A stretch of DNA of 64,000 nt, from the NCBI GenBank assembly GCA_013538855.1, contig JABXJS010000109.1, positions 1-64,000 of the forward strand, written 5' to 3'. Under the pieces are notes generated by a model. It had not been told where the DNA came from. It saw only the letters and a list, made by a program, of their open reading frames with translations, and made no database searches. The first letter of the stretch is position 1. Each line of letters starts with the position of its first letter. The translations under genes and the position numbers were made by a program. Below, in pieces: positions 1-10,115 of the stretch. Source of the stretch: Herpetosiphonaceae bacterium. GTDB taxonomy: Bacteria > Chloroflexota > Chloroflexia > Chloroflexales > Herpetosiphonaceae.

Positions 1-420
1 ATCCACAGCATTACTGCGTTAGGTGGATGCCGACACCTGCATCCACGCCGCTCGGGCTGGCACACGCGCTCGCTACCCGCAGGCGCTGCGCACACCTGGC
101 CCTCCCGCCGCACAGCCGCTGATCAACCTCCGCACTGGACATCCACAGCATTGCGGCTTTTTTGGATGCCGACGCCTGCACGGTTGCCGCTCGGGCTGGC
201 ACACGCGCTCGCTTGGCTGGTGTTCGTGCGCACACCTGGCCCTGCATCTGCACCCACCGTGATCAACCTCCGCGCTGGCCATCCACAGCATTACGGCTTT
301 TTTGGATGCCGACTCCTGCACGATTGCCGCTCGGGCTGGCACAGTCGCTCGCTTGGCTGGTGTTCGTGCGCACACCTGGCCCTGCAGCTGCACACCGCGT
401 GATTAAACACCGCGCCGCCC
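1..420. repeat. Three tandem copies of a 140-bp repeat
   Basis: Three units start at 1, 141 and 281, each beginning with atccacagca and sharing long stretches such as ctcgggctggcacacgcgct and cgcacacctggccct, so the period is exactly 140 bp. Units 2 and 3 are nearly identical; unit 1 is more diverged. A fourth start (atccacac) appears at 421 but turns into the gnd terminator. The array may continue left of the window. 140 is not a multiple of three, and open frames across it are only repeat artefacts, so I see no gene here. Confidence 0.9.
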
Positions 421-459
421 ATCCACACCGCGGCACAGCGAGCGGATGGGCGGCGCGGT
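409..459 (-). terminator. Terminator of gnd
   Basis: A perfect 16-bp stem (accgcgccgcccatcc at 409-424 and its complement at 444-459) with a 19-nt loop lies just downstream of the gnd stop. On the minus strand the stem is followed by gtttaat. The outer arm lies at the end of the third tandem repeat. Confidence 0.75.
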
Positions 460-467
460 AATCGGCG

Positions 468-1889
<1,422 letters not shown>

Positions 1890-1982
1890 GATTCCTCCTT
1901 CCTGATAACACTGTGAGCATAGCACAGTTTCGACCATGGCAGCCTAGACTTCTTGGCGGGCTGAAGCAGCAGCGGCTAGATT

Positions 1983-1991
1983 TGCTATCAT
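1983..1991 (+). promoter_or_regulatory. Extended -10 promoter of the DUF1275 gene
   Basis: TGCTATCAT is an extended -10 element 28 bp before the start codon at 2020. No convincing -35 is seen at 17 bp. Confidence 0.45.
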
Positions 1992-2019
1992 GCGCTGATC
2001 ATCTAGGTGAGGTTGCGCT

Positions 2020-2757
2020 ATGCCGTATCGCTCGTATCCTGCCATCGATAAGCGGCAGTTCTATCGTGAGCGCCCGTGGGCCTTCTGGTTTGGGGTGGTG
2101 CTGGCCGTCAGCGCCGGCTATGTCAACGTGGTCGCGCTAGGGTTTTTCAAGCTGCCGGTGAGCCATGTGACCGGCTCGGTGTCGCACGTGAGCATCGATA
2201 TTGTCGATAACCAGGGGCGTGATCTTGCGCTGGCGCTCAGCGCCATTGGCGGCTTCTGGCTCGGCGCGGTGCTCAGCGGGGCGATCATCGGCAACAGCAG
2301 CCTGCTGCCTGGGCGCCGCTACGGCGTGGCGCTGATGCTGGTGGGAACAATGCTGGCCGCCGCGACGTGGTGCTTCATCAGCGGCAGCGCGCTCGGCATC
2401 GGGCTGGCGGCGCTGGCCTGCGGGCTGCAGAACGGGATGTACAGCAGCTACCACGGCCTGATCCTGCGCACCACCCATCTCACTGGCGTCGTCACCGACC
2501 TGGGCGTGCTGGTCGGCCACTGGCTGCGCCATCGCCAGATCGAGTGGTGGAAGGTCACGCTGCTCAGCGGCATCCTGGCCGCCTTTTTGCTCGGCGGCAT
2601 CGTTGGCGCGCTGGCTCTGCGCTGGCTTGGCGCACGCGCCATGGGGGCTGCCGCCGCCTGGAGCGCCCTCGCGGGCCTGGCCTACTTTATCTACAAACAG
2701 CGCCACCCGAGCATGCCGCCAGCGGCGCTGCAGCAGCCACAGGAGGAGTTTCTATGA
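2020..2757 (+). CDS. DUF1275 (YoaK-like) membrane protein
   Basis: A 245-residue integral membrane protein of the DUF1275/YoaK family; the family's transport substrate is unknown. The N-terminal motif AGYVNVVALGFFKLPVSHVTG fits the conserved first-helix motif of the family (AGyvDa...fvShmTGn), and about six hydrophobic segments follow through residue 230. Start chosen at ATG 2020 after aggtgagg. The stop overlaps the start of the alpha/beta hydrolase (ATGA), so the two are co-translated. What the pair does together is not evident. Confidence 0.8.
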   Translation: MPYRSYPAIDKRQFYRERPWAFWFGVVLAVSAGYVNVVALGFFKLPVSHVTGSVSHVSIDIVDNQGRDLALALSAIGGFWLGAVLSGAIIGNSSLLPGRRYGVALMLVGTMLAAATWCFISGSALGIGLAALACGLQNGMYSSYHGLILRTTHLTGVVTDLGVLVGHWLRHRQIEWWKVTLLSGILAAFLLGGIVGALALRWLGARAMGAAAAWSALAGLAYFIYKQRHPSMPPAALQQPQEEFL

Positions 2758-3563
2758 GCGATGCTATTCTGGCCCAAACGCCGCCGCCCGCCGATCTGCG
2801 CCTGGCCTACGGGCCTGATCCGCTGCACGTTGGCGATCTGCGCCTGCCGGCCGGGCCGGGGCCGCACCCGCTGGCGATTATGATTCACGGCGGCTTCTGG
2901 CGCGCACGCTACGACCTGGAGCACCTCGGGCATCTCTGCGCCGCGCTGACCGCGCAGGGCCTGGCAACCTGGAGCATCGAGTATCGGCGGCTGGGCAATC
3001 CTGGCGGCGGCTGGCCCGGCACCTTCCACGATGTGGGCCGCGCCATCGACTACGCCCGCGAGCTTGCGCCGCGCTACCAGCTCGATCTGGATCGCGTGGT
3101 TGTGGCCGGACACTCAGCCGGCGGCCACCTGGCGCTCTGGGTCAACGCCCGTGCGCGGCTCGCTGCGCACAGCCCGCTGTATCAGCCCGATCCGCTGCCA
3201 ATCCGCGGCGCAGTCAGCCTGGCCGGCGTGTCCGATCTCCAGCAGGGCTATGCGCTACGCCTGAGCCAGCGCGTGGTCGCCGAGCTGCTCGGCGGCAGCC
3301 CCGCGGCCGTGCCGGAGCGCTACGCCGCCGCCTCGCCCGCCGCGCTGCTGCCGCACGGCCGCCCGCAGATACTCGTCCACGGCACCAAGGACGGCCCGGT
3401 GCCCTTCGCACTGAGCGCTGACTATGTTGCGCAGGCCCGTGCCGCTGGCGACAGCGCCATGCTCGTGCCGCTGGTCGGCGCACACCACTTCGAACTGATC
3501 GACCCGACCAGCAGCGAGTGGCCCGTCGTCGCGGCGGCGATCTGCGGCCTCTGCACAGCCTAG
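2754..3563 (+). CDS. Alpha/beta hydrolase, BD-FAE/esterase-like
   Basis: A 269-residue cytoplasmic alpha/beta hydrolase. It has the oxyanion motif IHGGFW, the nucleophile elbow GHSAGGHLALW, an acid candidate in the segment HGTKDGPVPF and a C-terminal histidine in GAHHFELID. HGGFW plus GHSAGGH is typical of the BD-FAE / kynurenine-formamidase-like / carboxylesterase group. The start at 2754 has an aggaggag site and overlaps the upstream stop by four bases, so it is translationally coupled to the DUF1275 permease. The substrate cannot be read from sequence; arylformamidase activity is possible but no tryptophan-degradation genes are adjacent. Confidence 0.82.
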   Translation: MSDAILAQTPPPADLRLAYGPDPLHVGDLRLPAGPGPHPLAIMIHGGFWRARYDLEHLGHLCAALTAQGLATWSIEYRRLGNPGGGWPGTFHDVGRAIDYARELAPRYQLDLDRVVVAGHSAGGHLALWVNARARLAAHSPLYQPDPLPIRGAVSLAGVSDLQQGYALRLSQRVVAELLGGSPAAVPERYAAASPAALLPHGRPQILVHGTKDGPVPFALSADYVAQARAAGDSAMLVPLVGAHHFELIDPTSSEWPVVAAAICGLCTA

Positions 3564-3596
3564 CGCCATGACAACAGCAGGGATTTGGCCCGCAGC

Positions 3597-3653
3597 AGTG
3601 CAGCCAAAGCACAGCGGGAAAGCACGGGCGAAGTGCAGCTAAAACACAGGGGG
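3597..3653. repeat. Short imperfect direct repeat, 35-bp spacing
   Basis: agtgcagccaaagcacag at 3597 and agtgcagctaaaacacag at 3632 form an imperfect direct repeat of about 22 bp in the 201-bp gap between convergent hydrolase genes. A 7-bp hairpin gggccgt/acggccc lies at 3714-3737 and a 14-nt perfect palindrome gctagcgcgctagc at 3756-3769 overlaps the stop of the next gene. Confidence 0.6.
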
Positions 3654-3764
3654 TAGCACGAGCGGAGCGGCGCAGAAGAGCAAAACGGGGTGGCCGGAGC
3701 GATGCATCGTGACGGGCCGTGCGCCTTTGAACGGCCCAGGCATACACCAGACAGAGCTAGCGCG

Positions 3765-4625
3765 CTAGCACGGCGCGGCCAGCCAGCCACCCTGGGAGCA
3801 GTCGAGGCGGCCAGCGTCTCGCTGCGTAGCGCCGCTGGTCCAGTCGATCACCGACTGCTCGATGAGATCGACAACCCGCGGCCAGGCTGGGTCAAACATC
3901 AGATCGTGGGCGGCAGCCGGGATCACGTGCAGCGGCACACCATAGGCCGCAGCGGTGCGCTCCTGCTCCTCAAGCGTAAACACCGCATCGTGCTCGGCGG
4001 CGACCACCAGCAGCGGCGAGCGCACCAGGCGCGGCTTCGGCAGCTTGGTTAGCGACACATCAACCAGGATGCGCAGGCTCTCTGGGCCAAGCTGGGCCGC
4101 CACATGGCGCACAAGGCCGCGCGCCGCATCACGGCGCAGAAAGGCCGCGCGCGTCAGCCGCCGCGTGCGCACAAAGTTGCGCATGTTCAGCGTCAGCAGC
4201 GTGCGCAGCAGCGCCAGCGGATGCCGTCGCGACCAGCGCAGCGCAAAGCCCGCCGCGCCACCAACCGGGATCGACGCCAGCAGCACCGCCCCCGGCAGGT
4301 CGTGGACCTGGAGGTAGCGCTGTAGCACATAGCCGCCCATGCTGTGGCCAACCACCACCGGCCGCGCCTCCAGCGCCTCGATCACCGCGTGCAGATCGTG
4401 CACATAGTCGTCTGCGCCACAGAGATTCAGCGCCCGTGGGCTGTGGCTCTGGCCGTGGCCGCGCAGGCTAAAGCTGTGCACCACGAAGCCGCGCTCCAGC
4501 AGCTCCGTCACCGCCGACTCCCAGCACCACGCGCCATGCCACGCGCCATGCAGCAGCAGCAGCGGCGTGGCGTAGCGCCGCACCTGCGGCTCATAGCGCC
4601 GCTGCTCTAAGCCTTGTTGCTCCAT
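3765..4625 (-). CDS. Alpha/beta hydrolase (lysophospholipase-like)
   Basis: A 286-residue alpha/beta-fold hydrolase. After a short N-terminus come LLLLHGAWHGAWCWES (oxyanion region), the cap FSLRGHGQSH, the nucleophile elbow GHSMGGYVLQ, the acid segment VVAAEHDAVF and the histidine in PAAAHDLMFDP, so the triad is complete. It resembles general AB-hydrolase-1 esterases and lysophospholipases; the substrate is unknown. The frame extends upstream to 5033 but that part is antisense to hutU; the start at 4625 has AGGAGA seven bases before it. Transcribed divergently from hutU. Confidence 0.85.
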   Translation of the reverse strand: MEQQGLEQRRYEPQVRRYATPLLLLHGAWHGAWCWESAVTELLERGFVVHSFSLRGHGQSHSPRALNLCGADDYVHDLHAVIEALEARPVVVGHSMGGYVLQRYLQVHDLPGAVLLASIPVGGAAGFALRWSRRHPLALLRTLLTLNMRNFVRTRRLTRAAFLRRDAARGLVRHVAAQLGPESLRILVDVSLTKLPKPRLVRSPLLVVAAEHDAVFTLEEQERTAAAYGVPLHVIPAAAHDLMFDPAWPRVVDLIEQSVIDWTSGATQRDAGRLDCSQGGWLAAPC

Positions 4626-4713
4626 AGACCTCTCCTTAATAAAGTTTAATAGCATGCTGCGCATTGTACTCGATTCATGCCAATCAAGCGGAGGCACACC
4701 GCGACGACTAGTG

Positions 4714-4719
4714 TACAAT
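4714..4719 (+). promoter_or_regulatory. Candidate -10 of hutU
   Basis: TACAAT lies 41 bp upstream of the hutU ATG. No good -35 hexamer is visible, so this is a weak call. Confidence 0.35.
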
Positions 4720-4760
4720 GAGGCCCGATGAATTCCGTGTTGTTCAAAGGAGAATGACCT

Positions 4761-6425
4761 ATGACCAGCGGTCCCCGTCCGGTTCACGCCCCTCACGGCA
4801 CACAGCTCTCGTGCAAAGGCTGGGCGCAAGAGGCAGCCTTGCGCATGCTCATGAATAACCTCGACCCCGATGTGGCCGAGGACCCCGATCACCTGATCGT
4901 CTACGGCGGCACTGGCCGCGCCGCCCGCTCCTGGGCCGCCTTCGACGCCATCGTCGAGAGCCTGCGCGCCCTTGAGGACGACGAGACGCTGCTCGTCCAG
5001 TCCGGCAAGCCTGTGGCGGTGTTCAAAACCCACACCGCCGCCCCACGCGTGCTGATCGCTAACTCGCTGCTCGTGCCGCGCTGGGCCACCTGGGAGAACT
5101 TCCGCGAGCTAGAGCACGCCGGCCTCACGATGTACGGCCAGATGACGGCCGGCTCGTGGATCTATATCGGCACCCAGGGCATCCTCCAGGGCACCTATGA
5201 GACGCTGGCCGAGCTGGCCCGCCAGCACTTCGGCGGCTCGCTGCGCGGGCGCTGGGTGCTCACCGCCGGCCTCGGCGGCATGGGTGGCGCGCAGCCGCTC
5301 GCCGTCACCATGAACGATGGCGTCGCCCTCGTTGTCGAAGTTGATCGCCACCGCATCGAGCGCCGCCTCCAGACCCGCTATCTCGACACCGCCGTCGATA
5401 CCCTGGAGGAGGCTATGACGCTCGTCGAGGACGCCGTCAAGACAGGCAAGCCGCTCTCCGTCGGCCTGCTCGGCAACGCCGCCACGATCTTCGGCGAGCT
5501 GGTCGAGCGCGGCGTCGTGCCCGATGTCGTCACCGACCAGACCAGCGCCCACGATCCGCTCAACGGCTATGTGCCCGCCGACATGCCCTACGCCGCGGCC
5601 CTAGAGCTGCGCGAGCGCGATCCCGACGAGTATGTGCGCCGCTCCACCGCCTCCATGGTCGCCCACGTCCAGGCCATGGTCGAGCTACAGGACAAGGGCG
5701 CGGTCGTCTTTGACTATGGCAATAACTTGCGCGGCGTGGCTGCCGCCGCTGGCTACGAGCGCGCCTTCGACTACCCCGGCTTTGTGCCCGCCTTCATCCG
5801 CCCGCTCTTCTGCGAGGGCAAGGGGCCGTTCCGCTGGGCCGCGCTCTCCGGCGATCCCGCCGACATCGCCCGCACCGACCAGGCCATCCTCGACCTGTTT
5901 CCCGAGGACGAGGCGCTGCACCGCTGGATCAAGAAGGCCCAGCAGCAGGTCGCCTTCCAGGGCCTGCCCGCCCGCATCTGCTGGCTGGGCTACGGCGAGC
6001 GCGCCAAGGCCGGCCTGGCCTTCAACGAACTCGTGCGCTCCGGCCAGGTCAGCGCGCCCATCGTCATTGGCCGCGACCACCTCGACTGCGGCTCGGTCGC
6101 CTCGCCCAACCGCGAGACCGAGGGCATGCGCGACGGCTCCGACGCCATCGCCGACTGGCCCATCCTCAACGCGCTGCTCAACGCGGTCAACGGCGCAACC
6201 TGGGTCAGCGTGCACCACGGCGGCGGCGTCGGCATCGGCTACTCGCTCCACGCCGGCATGGTCGTGGTCGCCGACGGGCGCACCGAGACCGACGCCATCC
6301 TCCAGCGCGTGCTCACCGGCGATCCGGGCATGGGTGTGGTGCGCCACGCCGACGCCGGCTACCCCAAGGCGATCGAGGTCGCCCGCGAGCGCGGCGTCAG
6401 CATCCCAATGCTGCCCAAGGAGTAG
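4761..6425 (+). CDS. hutU: Urocanate hydratase
   Basis: Second enzyme of histidine degradation: converts urocanate to 4-imidazolone-5-propionate using a tightly bound NAD as electrophile. The 554-residue length matches the family (about 555). Conserved segments seen are [58 protein letters not shown] (NAD-binding loop), [19 protein letters not shown] and the C-terminal region with [27 protein letters not shown] and [15 protein letters not shown]. An aaaggaga site precedes ATG 4761. It stands alone: no hutH, hutI or hutG is nearby, so the rest of the pathway must be elsewhere. Confidence 0.97.
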   Translation: MTSGPRPVHAPHGTQLSCKGWAQEAALRMLMNNLDPDVAEDPDHLIVYGGTGRAARSWAAFDAIVESLRALEDDETLLVQSGKPVAVFKTHTAAPRVLIANSLLVPRWATWENFRELEHAGLTMYGQMTAGSWIYIGTQGILQGTYETLAELARQHFGGSLRGRWVLTAGLGGMGGAQPLAVTMNDGVALVVEVDRHRIERRLQTRYLDTAVDTLEEAMTLVEDAVKTGKPLSVGLLGNAATIFGELVERGVVPDVVTDQTSAHDPLNGYVPADMPYAAALELRERDPDEYVRRSTASMVAHVQAMVELQDKGAVVFDYGNNLRGVAAAAGYERAFDYPGFVPAFIRPLFCEGKGPFRWAALSGDPADIARTDQAILDLFPEDEALHRWIKKAQQQVAFQGLPARICWLGYGERAKAGLAFNELVRSGQVSAPIVIGRDHLDCGSVASPNRETEGMRDGSDAIADWPILNALLNAVNGATWVSVHHGGGVGIGYSLHAGMVVVADGRTETDAILQRVLTGDPGMGVVRHADAGYPKAIEVARERGVSIPMLPKE

Positions 6426-6436
6426 CCACAGCTGCC

Positions 6437-6467
6437 AGCGCGGCCATCGCAGACTGGTGGCCGCGCT
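6437..6467 (+). terminator. Hairpin after hutU
   Basis: Perfect 10-bp stem agcgcggcca / tggccgcgct with an 11-nt loop starting 12 bp after the stop. It lacks a T-run, so it is a likely 3-prime-end hairpin rather than a classical terminator. Confidence 0.5.
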
Positions 6468-6480
6468 AGGCCGTGGCGCA

Positions 6481-6740
6481 GACCACCCGCAGTGCAGGGG
6501 CCACACCCGTGAACGGTCGAGACGGCAGCAGCGCACCCGCTCCGCTGAGCCGTGCGCGCTCAACCACCGACGCAGCTTCAACCCCTGCGCGGGCTGCCGC
6601 ACGTCCCAGCCGTTGGGCGCAGCATACGCGCTATTGCTTGAAAAAAGACTCGTCGGTGGTTTGTCGTCACAGCTCAGCCGTGCGCCTGCGCTGCTGCACA
6701 AGCACTCGCTCACGGGTGTGGCCCCTGCGCTGCGGGTGGC
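6481..6740. mobile_element. MITE-like long inverted repeat, about 260 bp
   Basis: The 373-bp gap between hutU and the GNAT gene is mostly one long inverted repeat. The outer arms 6483-6512 and 6710-6739 match at 29 of 30 bases; a 10-bp pair (6526-6535 with 6687-6696) and an 11-bp pair (6562-6572 with 6651-6661) lie in the same register, leaving a loop of about 78 nt. The five bases gcgca occur on both sides (6476-6480 and 6741-6745), which could be a target-site duplication. There is no credible coding frame inside. No transposase lies in the window. It could also be a noncoding structural element unrelated to transposition. Confidence 0.55.
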
Positions 6741-6798
6741 GCGCACCGCGGCGCAGCGCCCCCATTCGCCAGCCAAGCATTTAGGAGAAAGGCAGATA

Positions 6799-7854
6799 AT
6801 GATTGTAATTCGTGCAGCGACGGAGAACGACGCCGCCGCGCTTCAGGCGCTTCAGGCGCGCTGTCCGCAGGGAGCCAGCCTGGTTATCTCAACGGTCAAC
6901 GCGCCCGACTTCTTTGGCCGCGCGCGCATCTACGCCGAGCGCGCGGTGTTGGTCGCCGAGGACGGCGGGCGCATTGTTGGCTCGGCCGCCTGCGCCGTGC
7001 GGCCAGCGCTGGTCGATGGCGCGATCCGCCCGGTGGGCTACGAGTTTCAGTACTTCGTCGATCCCGACCAGCGCCAGCGCGGCATCGCCCGCATGCTGCG
7101 CGAGGCGGTCGAGGAGTACCTGCGCGCGCACAACGCCGTGCTCTCGTATGCGGCGATTGTCGAGGGCAACACGCCCTCGCTCAACCTCTTTACGCGCCAG
7201 GGCTTTCACGTGCACCGCACGCTGACGATGTATGGCCTGCTGGTCTACCGCCAGCACGAGCTGCCGAGCACCTACAGCGTGCGCTCCGCCACCGCCGCCG
7301 ATCTCGATGCCATCGCCCGGCTGTGTAACCAGACCTGGGCCGGTCGCGAGCTGTACCTGCCCTTTAACGCCGCCAGCCTCGCCGAGTTCATCGAGCGCAC
7401 GCCCGCCTACAGCCTCGACAATCTACTGGTCGCCGAGCAAGACGGCGCGCTGGTCGCCTGCGCTGGCTACTGGGACTGGGGCGCGATCACCAAAGTCACC
7501 GTCAAGGCGTTCAACCAGCGCCTGCGCCGCCTGGCAACGCTGCTGCGCTGGGGCGGCAAACTCTTTACACTGCCACAGCTGCCCAGCGTCGGTAGCGAGC
7601 TGCGCCAGTGGATTGTCACACCGCTGGGGATGCGCAGCCCACAGGCCACCAACACGCTACTGCGGGAGATCAACAACCGTGCGCTAAGCCAGAACATCGA
7701 CTTTGTGTTTGCCAGCGCCGACCGGCCGCACCCGCTGAGCGCCAGCCTCAAGGGCCTCTTCCACGCCGACACGCAGCTGAGCATTGTTGTCAAGTATTTT
7801 GACGACGCCCGCCTGCGCCCTGGCCCGATCGCCCTTGGCGGCGAGGACGCCTAG
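6799..7854 (+). CDS. GNAT acetyltransferase, probable tandem domains
   Basis: A 351-residue protein. The first half (residues 1-150) is a GNAT domain: acetyl-CoA-binding motif A is seen as FVDPDQRQRGIARMLREAV and motif B as EGNTPSLNLFTRQGF. The second half opens again with a GNAT-like beta1-alpha1 start (YSVRSATAADLDAIARLCN) and continues to a C-terminal segment around RALSQNIDFVFASAD, but its acetyl-CoA motif is degenerate. The start at 6799 is set by aggagaaag nine bases upstream; the frame is open far upstream through hutU without meaning. The acetyl acceptor is unknown. Convergent with murJ, 25 bp apart. Confidence 0.8.
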   Translation: MIVIRAATENDAAALQALQARCPQGASLVISTVNAPDFFGRARIYAERAVLVAEDGGRIVGSAACAVRPALVDGAIRPVGYEFQYFVDPDQRQRGIARMLREAVEEYLRAHNAVLSYAAIVEGNTPSLNLFTRQGFHVHRTLTMYGLLVYRQHELPSTYSVRSATAADLDAIARLCNQTWAGRELYLPFNAASLAEFIERTPAYSLDNLLVAEQDGALVACAGYWDWGAITKVTVKAFNQRLRRLATLLRWGGKLFTLPQLPSVGSELRQWIVTPLGMRSPQATNTLLREINNRALSQNIDFVFASADRPHPLSASLKGLFHADTQLSIVVKYFDDARLRPGPIALGGEDA

Positions 7855-7879
7855 CCCAAGGGTGGCGCAGCACCAGCAG

Positions 7880-9598
7880 CTAGCGCGAGCGGCGCACCCG
7901 TCGCAGCAGCCGCTCGCGCCAGAGCTGCCACTCCTCCGCGCCCTGGAGCGCCGCCAGCGCCACATAGACGCCAGCGCCAACCACCACCGCCAGGCCAACC
8001 CAGCCGACGAGCAGCCGCAGGTCCGCGCCAGTGCCGGAGTAGGCCGGATCGGCGCTGTAGAGGAAGGGGTAGCGCTGCGTGCCCCATGCGCCCAGGCCCA
8101 GCAGCACCGCGCCCATCACCGCTGCGCCAATCACTGCGCGGCGCAGCGAGCGCCGCAGACGGCCATTGGGGTCGAGCGTGCCCAGCTTGCGCCGCAGCAG
8201 CACCAGCAGCAGCAGCGCCTCTAGGTTATTGGTGATGGCGAACGCGCCGGCCAGCGCGGCGTGGCTCAGGTGCAGCCCGTGCACAAACAGCAGCGCCAGC
8301 GCGATGTTGATACCAATCGTCAGCAGCCCGGCCACCACCGGCGTCCAGGTGTCCTGCATCGCATAGAACGTGCGGATCAAGATCTCGGCGGCGGCGAAGG
8401 CGGGCAGCGCAGCGGCATAGAAGAGCAGCGCGCTGGCCACCAGCGCGGTCGATGTGTTGTCGAACTGGCCGCGCTGAAAGAGCATGCGCACCAGCGGCAC
8501 GCTGAGCACCGCCAGGCCCACAGCGGCGGGGATGACCGTCCACAGCACCGTGCGCAGCGTCGAGCGCATGGTCGAGCCAAGCGTCTCCAGGTCGCCAGCG
8601 GCGTAGGCCCGCGACAGCTGCGGGAACATCACCGTGGCCAGGCTCAGCGCGAAAATGCCGTGCGGCAGCAGCATGAGCTGATAGGCTTGGGTGAGCGCCG
8701 CCACGCGGCCGTCGCCAAGCACCGAGGCGATACCGGCCATCACAATCAGGTTGATCTGCATCGCGGCCTGGCCGAACACGCGCGGCCCCATCAGCTTGCC
8801 GATGCGCACCACCGCCACGTTGCGCCACTCAAAGCGCAGCCGTGGCCGAAAACCCGCCTGCCACAGGCCCGGCAGCTGCACCAGCAGATAGGCCACCGCG
8901 CCGATGACCACGCCCCAGGCCACGCCCTCGATCGAGTAGGGCGCGCCCGCCGCGCTGTGCTGCACGCTCTCGGGGTAGCGGTACAGGCCGTGGCGGCCAA
9001 ACCATGGCGCGAGCACCACAATGCCCACGATAATCGCCACATTGTAGATTGTCGGAGCCAGCGCCGAGAGCGTAAAGCGGTCGATGGCGTTGAGCGCCGC
9101 CATGGCCAGCCCACCCAGCCCCAGCAGCAGCGGCGACAGCAGGAAAATCCGCGTCAGATACACCGTCAGCGCCAGCTGCGCCGGTGTGAAGTGCGGATAG
9201 ATCAGCCCCAGCAGCGGCCGCGCCAGGATAAAAATCAGCGCCGAGACCGCCGCCAGCGTGCCGAGCGCCAGCGTCAGCACCGTGTTGGTCAGCTCCCACG
9301 CGCGCGCCTCGCCGTCGCGCTGGCGCAGCTCGCTAAACACCGGGATGAAGGCCGAGCCAAGCGCGCCGCCGATGATCACCAGGTACAGCAGATCGGGCAG
9401 ATTAAAGGCCGCCTTGTAGGCGTCGGCCACCTCGCTGGTGCCAAAGTAGTTGCCAAACACACTATCGCGAATCAGGCCCAGCACACGGCTGAGCACAAAG
9501 CCAACCATCACCACAAAACTATTCAGCAGCACGCTCCACGTTCGCGCCGTCGGCGTTGGCGTGGCGGGCATGGCCACTTTCGAGGGTTCGTTGCGCAT
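7880..9598 (-). CDS. murJ: Lipid II flippase MurJ
   Basis: An integral membrane protein of the MOP superfamily that flips lipid II across the cytoplasmic membrane for peptidoglycan synthesis. At 572 residues it has about 14 predicted hydrophobic helices. Family signatures seen are the first helix with SRVLGLIRDSVFGNYFGTSEVADAYKAAFNLPDLL (split here by position: SRVLGLIRD, then NLPDLLYLVIIGGALGSAF), VFSELRQ, and the middle helices with NQ-poor but typical MLLPHGIFALSLATVMFPQLSR. It begins at ATG 9598 with only a weak ribosome site. It is divergent from rpsT; the two share a 103-bp intergenic region. Confidence 0.93.
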   Translation of the reverse strand: MRNEPSKVAMPATPTPTARTWSVLLNSFVVMVGFVLSRVLGLIRDSVFGNYFGTSEVADAYKAAFNLPDLLYLVIIGGALGSAFIPVFSELRQRDGEARAWELTNTVLTLALGTLAAVSALIFILARPLLGLIYPHFTPAQLALTVYLTRIFLLSPLLLGLGGLAMAALNAIDRFTLSALAPTIYNVAIIVGIVVLAPWFGRHGLYRYPESVQHSAAGAPYSIEGVAWGVVIGAVAYLLVQLPGLWQAGFRPRLRFEWRNVAVVRIGKLMGPRVFGQAAMQINLIVMAGIASVLGDGRVAALTQAYQLMLLPHGIFALSLATVMFPQLSRAYAAGDLETLGSTMRSTLRTVLWTVIPAAVGLAVLSVPLVRMLFQRGQFDNTSTALVASALLFYAAALPAFAAAEILIRTFYAMQDTWTPVVAGLLTIGINIALALLFVHGLHLSHAALAGAFAITNNLEALLLLVLLRRKLGTLDPNGRLRRSLRRAVIGAAVMGAVLLGLGAWGTQRYPFLYSADPAYSGTGADLRLLVGWVGLAVVVGAGVYVALAALQGAEEWQLWRERLLRRVRRSR

Positions 9599-9619
9599 CT
9601 TTTTGCTTTCTGCTATAAT
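9591..9619 (+). promoter_or_regulatory. Promoter of rpsT
   Basis: TTGCGC (9591-9596), a 17-bp spacer and TATAAT (9614-9619) preceded by TGC, giving an extended -10. It overlaps the start of murJ on the other strand and leaves a leader of about 75 nt before rpsT. Confidence 0.7.
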
Positions 9620-9701
9620 CGGGTTTTGCTGACTGACGCCGCGCGGCCTCGTGGCCCGTTGGCAATTTTGTTATGATACCAGAAAGTCCGAGGAGGTCAC
9701 G

Positions 9702-9989
9702 TTGGCTAATACTCCTTCCGCCCGCAAACGGATTCGTACAAATGCTCGTCGTCGGATGCGCAACGTGATGGTGCGCACGAAGCTCAAAACATTGACCAAG
9801 CGCTCGATGCAGGCGAGCAACACCCATGCAAGCAACAGCATCGAAGAGCTGAAGGCCGCGCTGAAGGCGCTGGATCAGGCCGCCAACAAGGGCGTCATCC
9901 ATCGCAACCAGGCCGATCGCCGCAAGTCGCGCTTGGTGCGCCGCTACAACATCGCCAACAATATCGGTTCTAAAACAACCGTTAGCTAA
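9702..9989 (+). CDS. rpsT: 30S ribosomal protein S20
   Basis: Small-subunit protein that binds 16S rRNA helices in the ribosome body. The protein starts with the family's ANTPSARKRIRTNARRR segment and has the basic helical composition and 95-residue length usual for S20, ending RRYNIANNIGSKTTVS. The start is a TTG at 9702: AGGAGG ends five bases upstream and the next residues are the conserved ANT. Reading from the in-frame ATG-type start at 9651 would add 17 residues that do not match the family. Two hairpins follow. Confidence 0.95.
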   Translation: MANTPSARKRIRTNARRRMRNVMVRTKLKTLTKRSMQASNTHASNSIEELKAALKALDQAANKGVIHRNQADRRKSRLVRRYNIANNIGSKTTVS

Positions 9990-10021
9990 TAGCTTCGAGG
10001 GCCACGCCCTCCCCGCCAGAG

Positions 10022-10044
10022 AAAGGCCGCTGACCGGCCTTTTT
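10022..10044 (+). terminator. Terminator of rpsT
   Basis: aaaggccg, a 5-nt loop and cggccttt followed by tt: an 8-bp stem with a short T-run, 32 bp after the rpsT stop. Confidence 0.8.
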
Positions 10045-10060
10045 GGCGCTTAAAGGCCAA

Positions 10061-10092
10061 AAAACCCCGCCGCATCCACGCGACGGGGTTTT
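10061..10092 (-). terminator. Terminator of the GNAT gene (bidirectional)
   Basis: aaaaccccg / cggggtttt is a 9-bp stem ending in T-runs on either strand. It lies just downstream of the minus-strand GNAT gene and could also back up rpsT termination. Confidence 0.75.
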
Positions 10093-10115
10093 GCTCTGCT
10101 CAGGCGCGCGGCGTC

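Noticed and set aside
1-420. CRISPR array
   Set aside because: Repeat unit is 140 bp with no unique spacers and the copies are almost continuous; no cas genes in the window.
5632-6790. Long open frame reading from within hutU into the GNAT gene
   Set aside because: It is out of frame with hutU and the extra residues are Arg/Ser/Pro-rich shadow; only the GNAT start at 6799 is supported.
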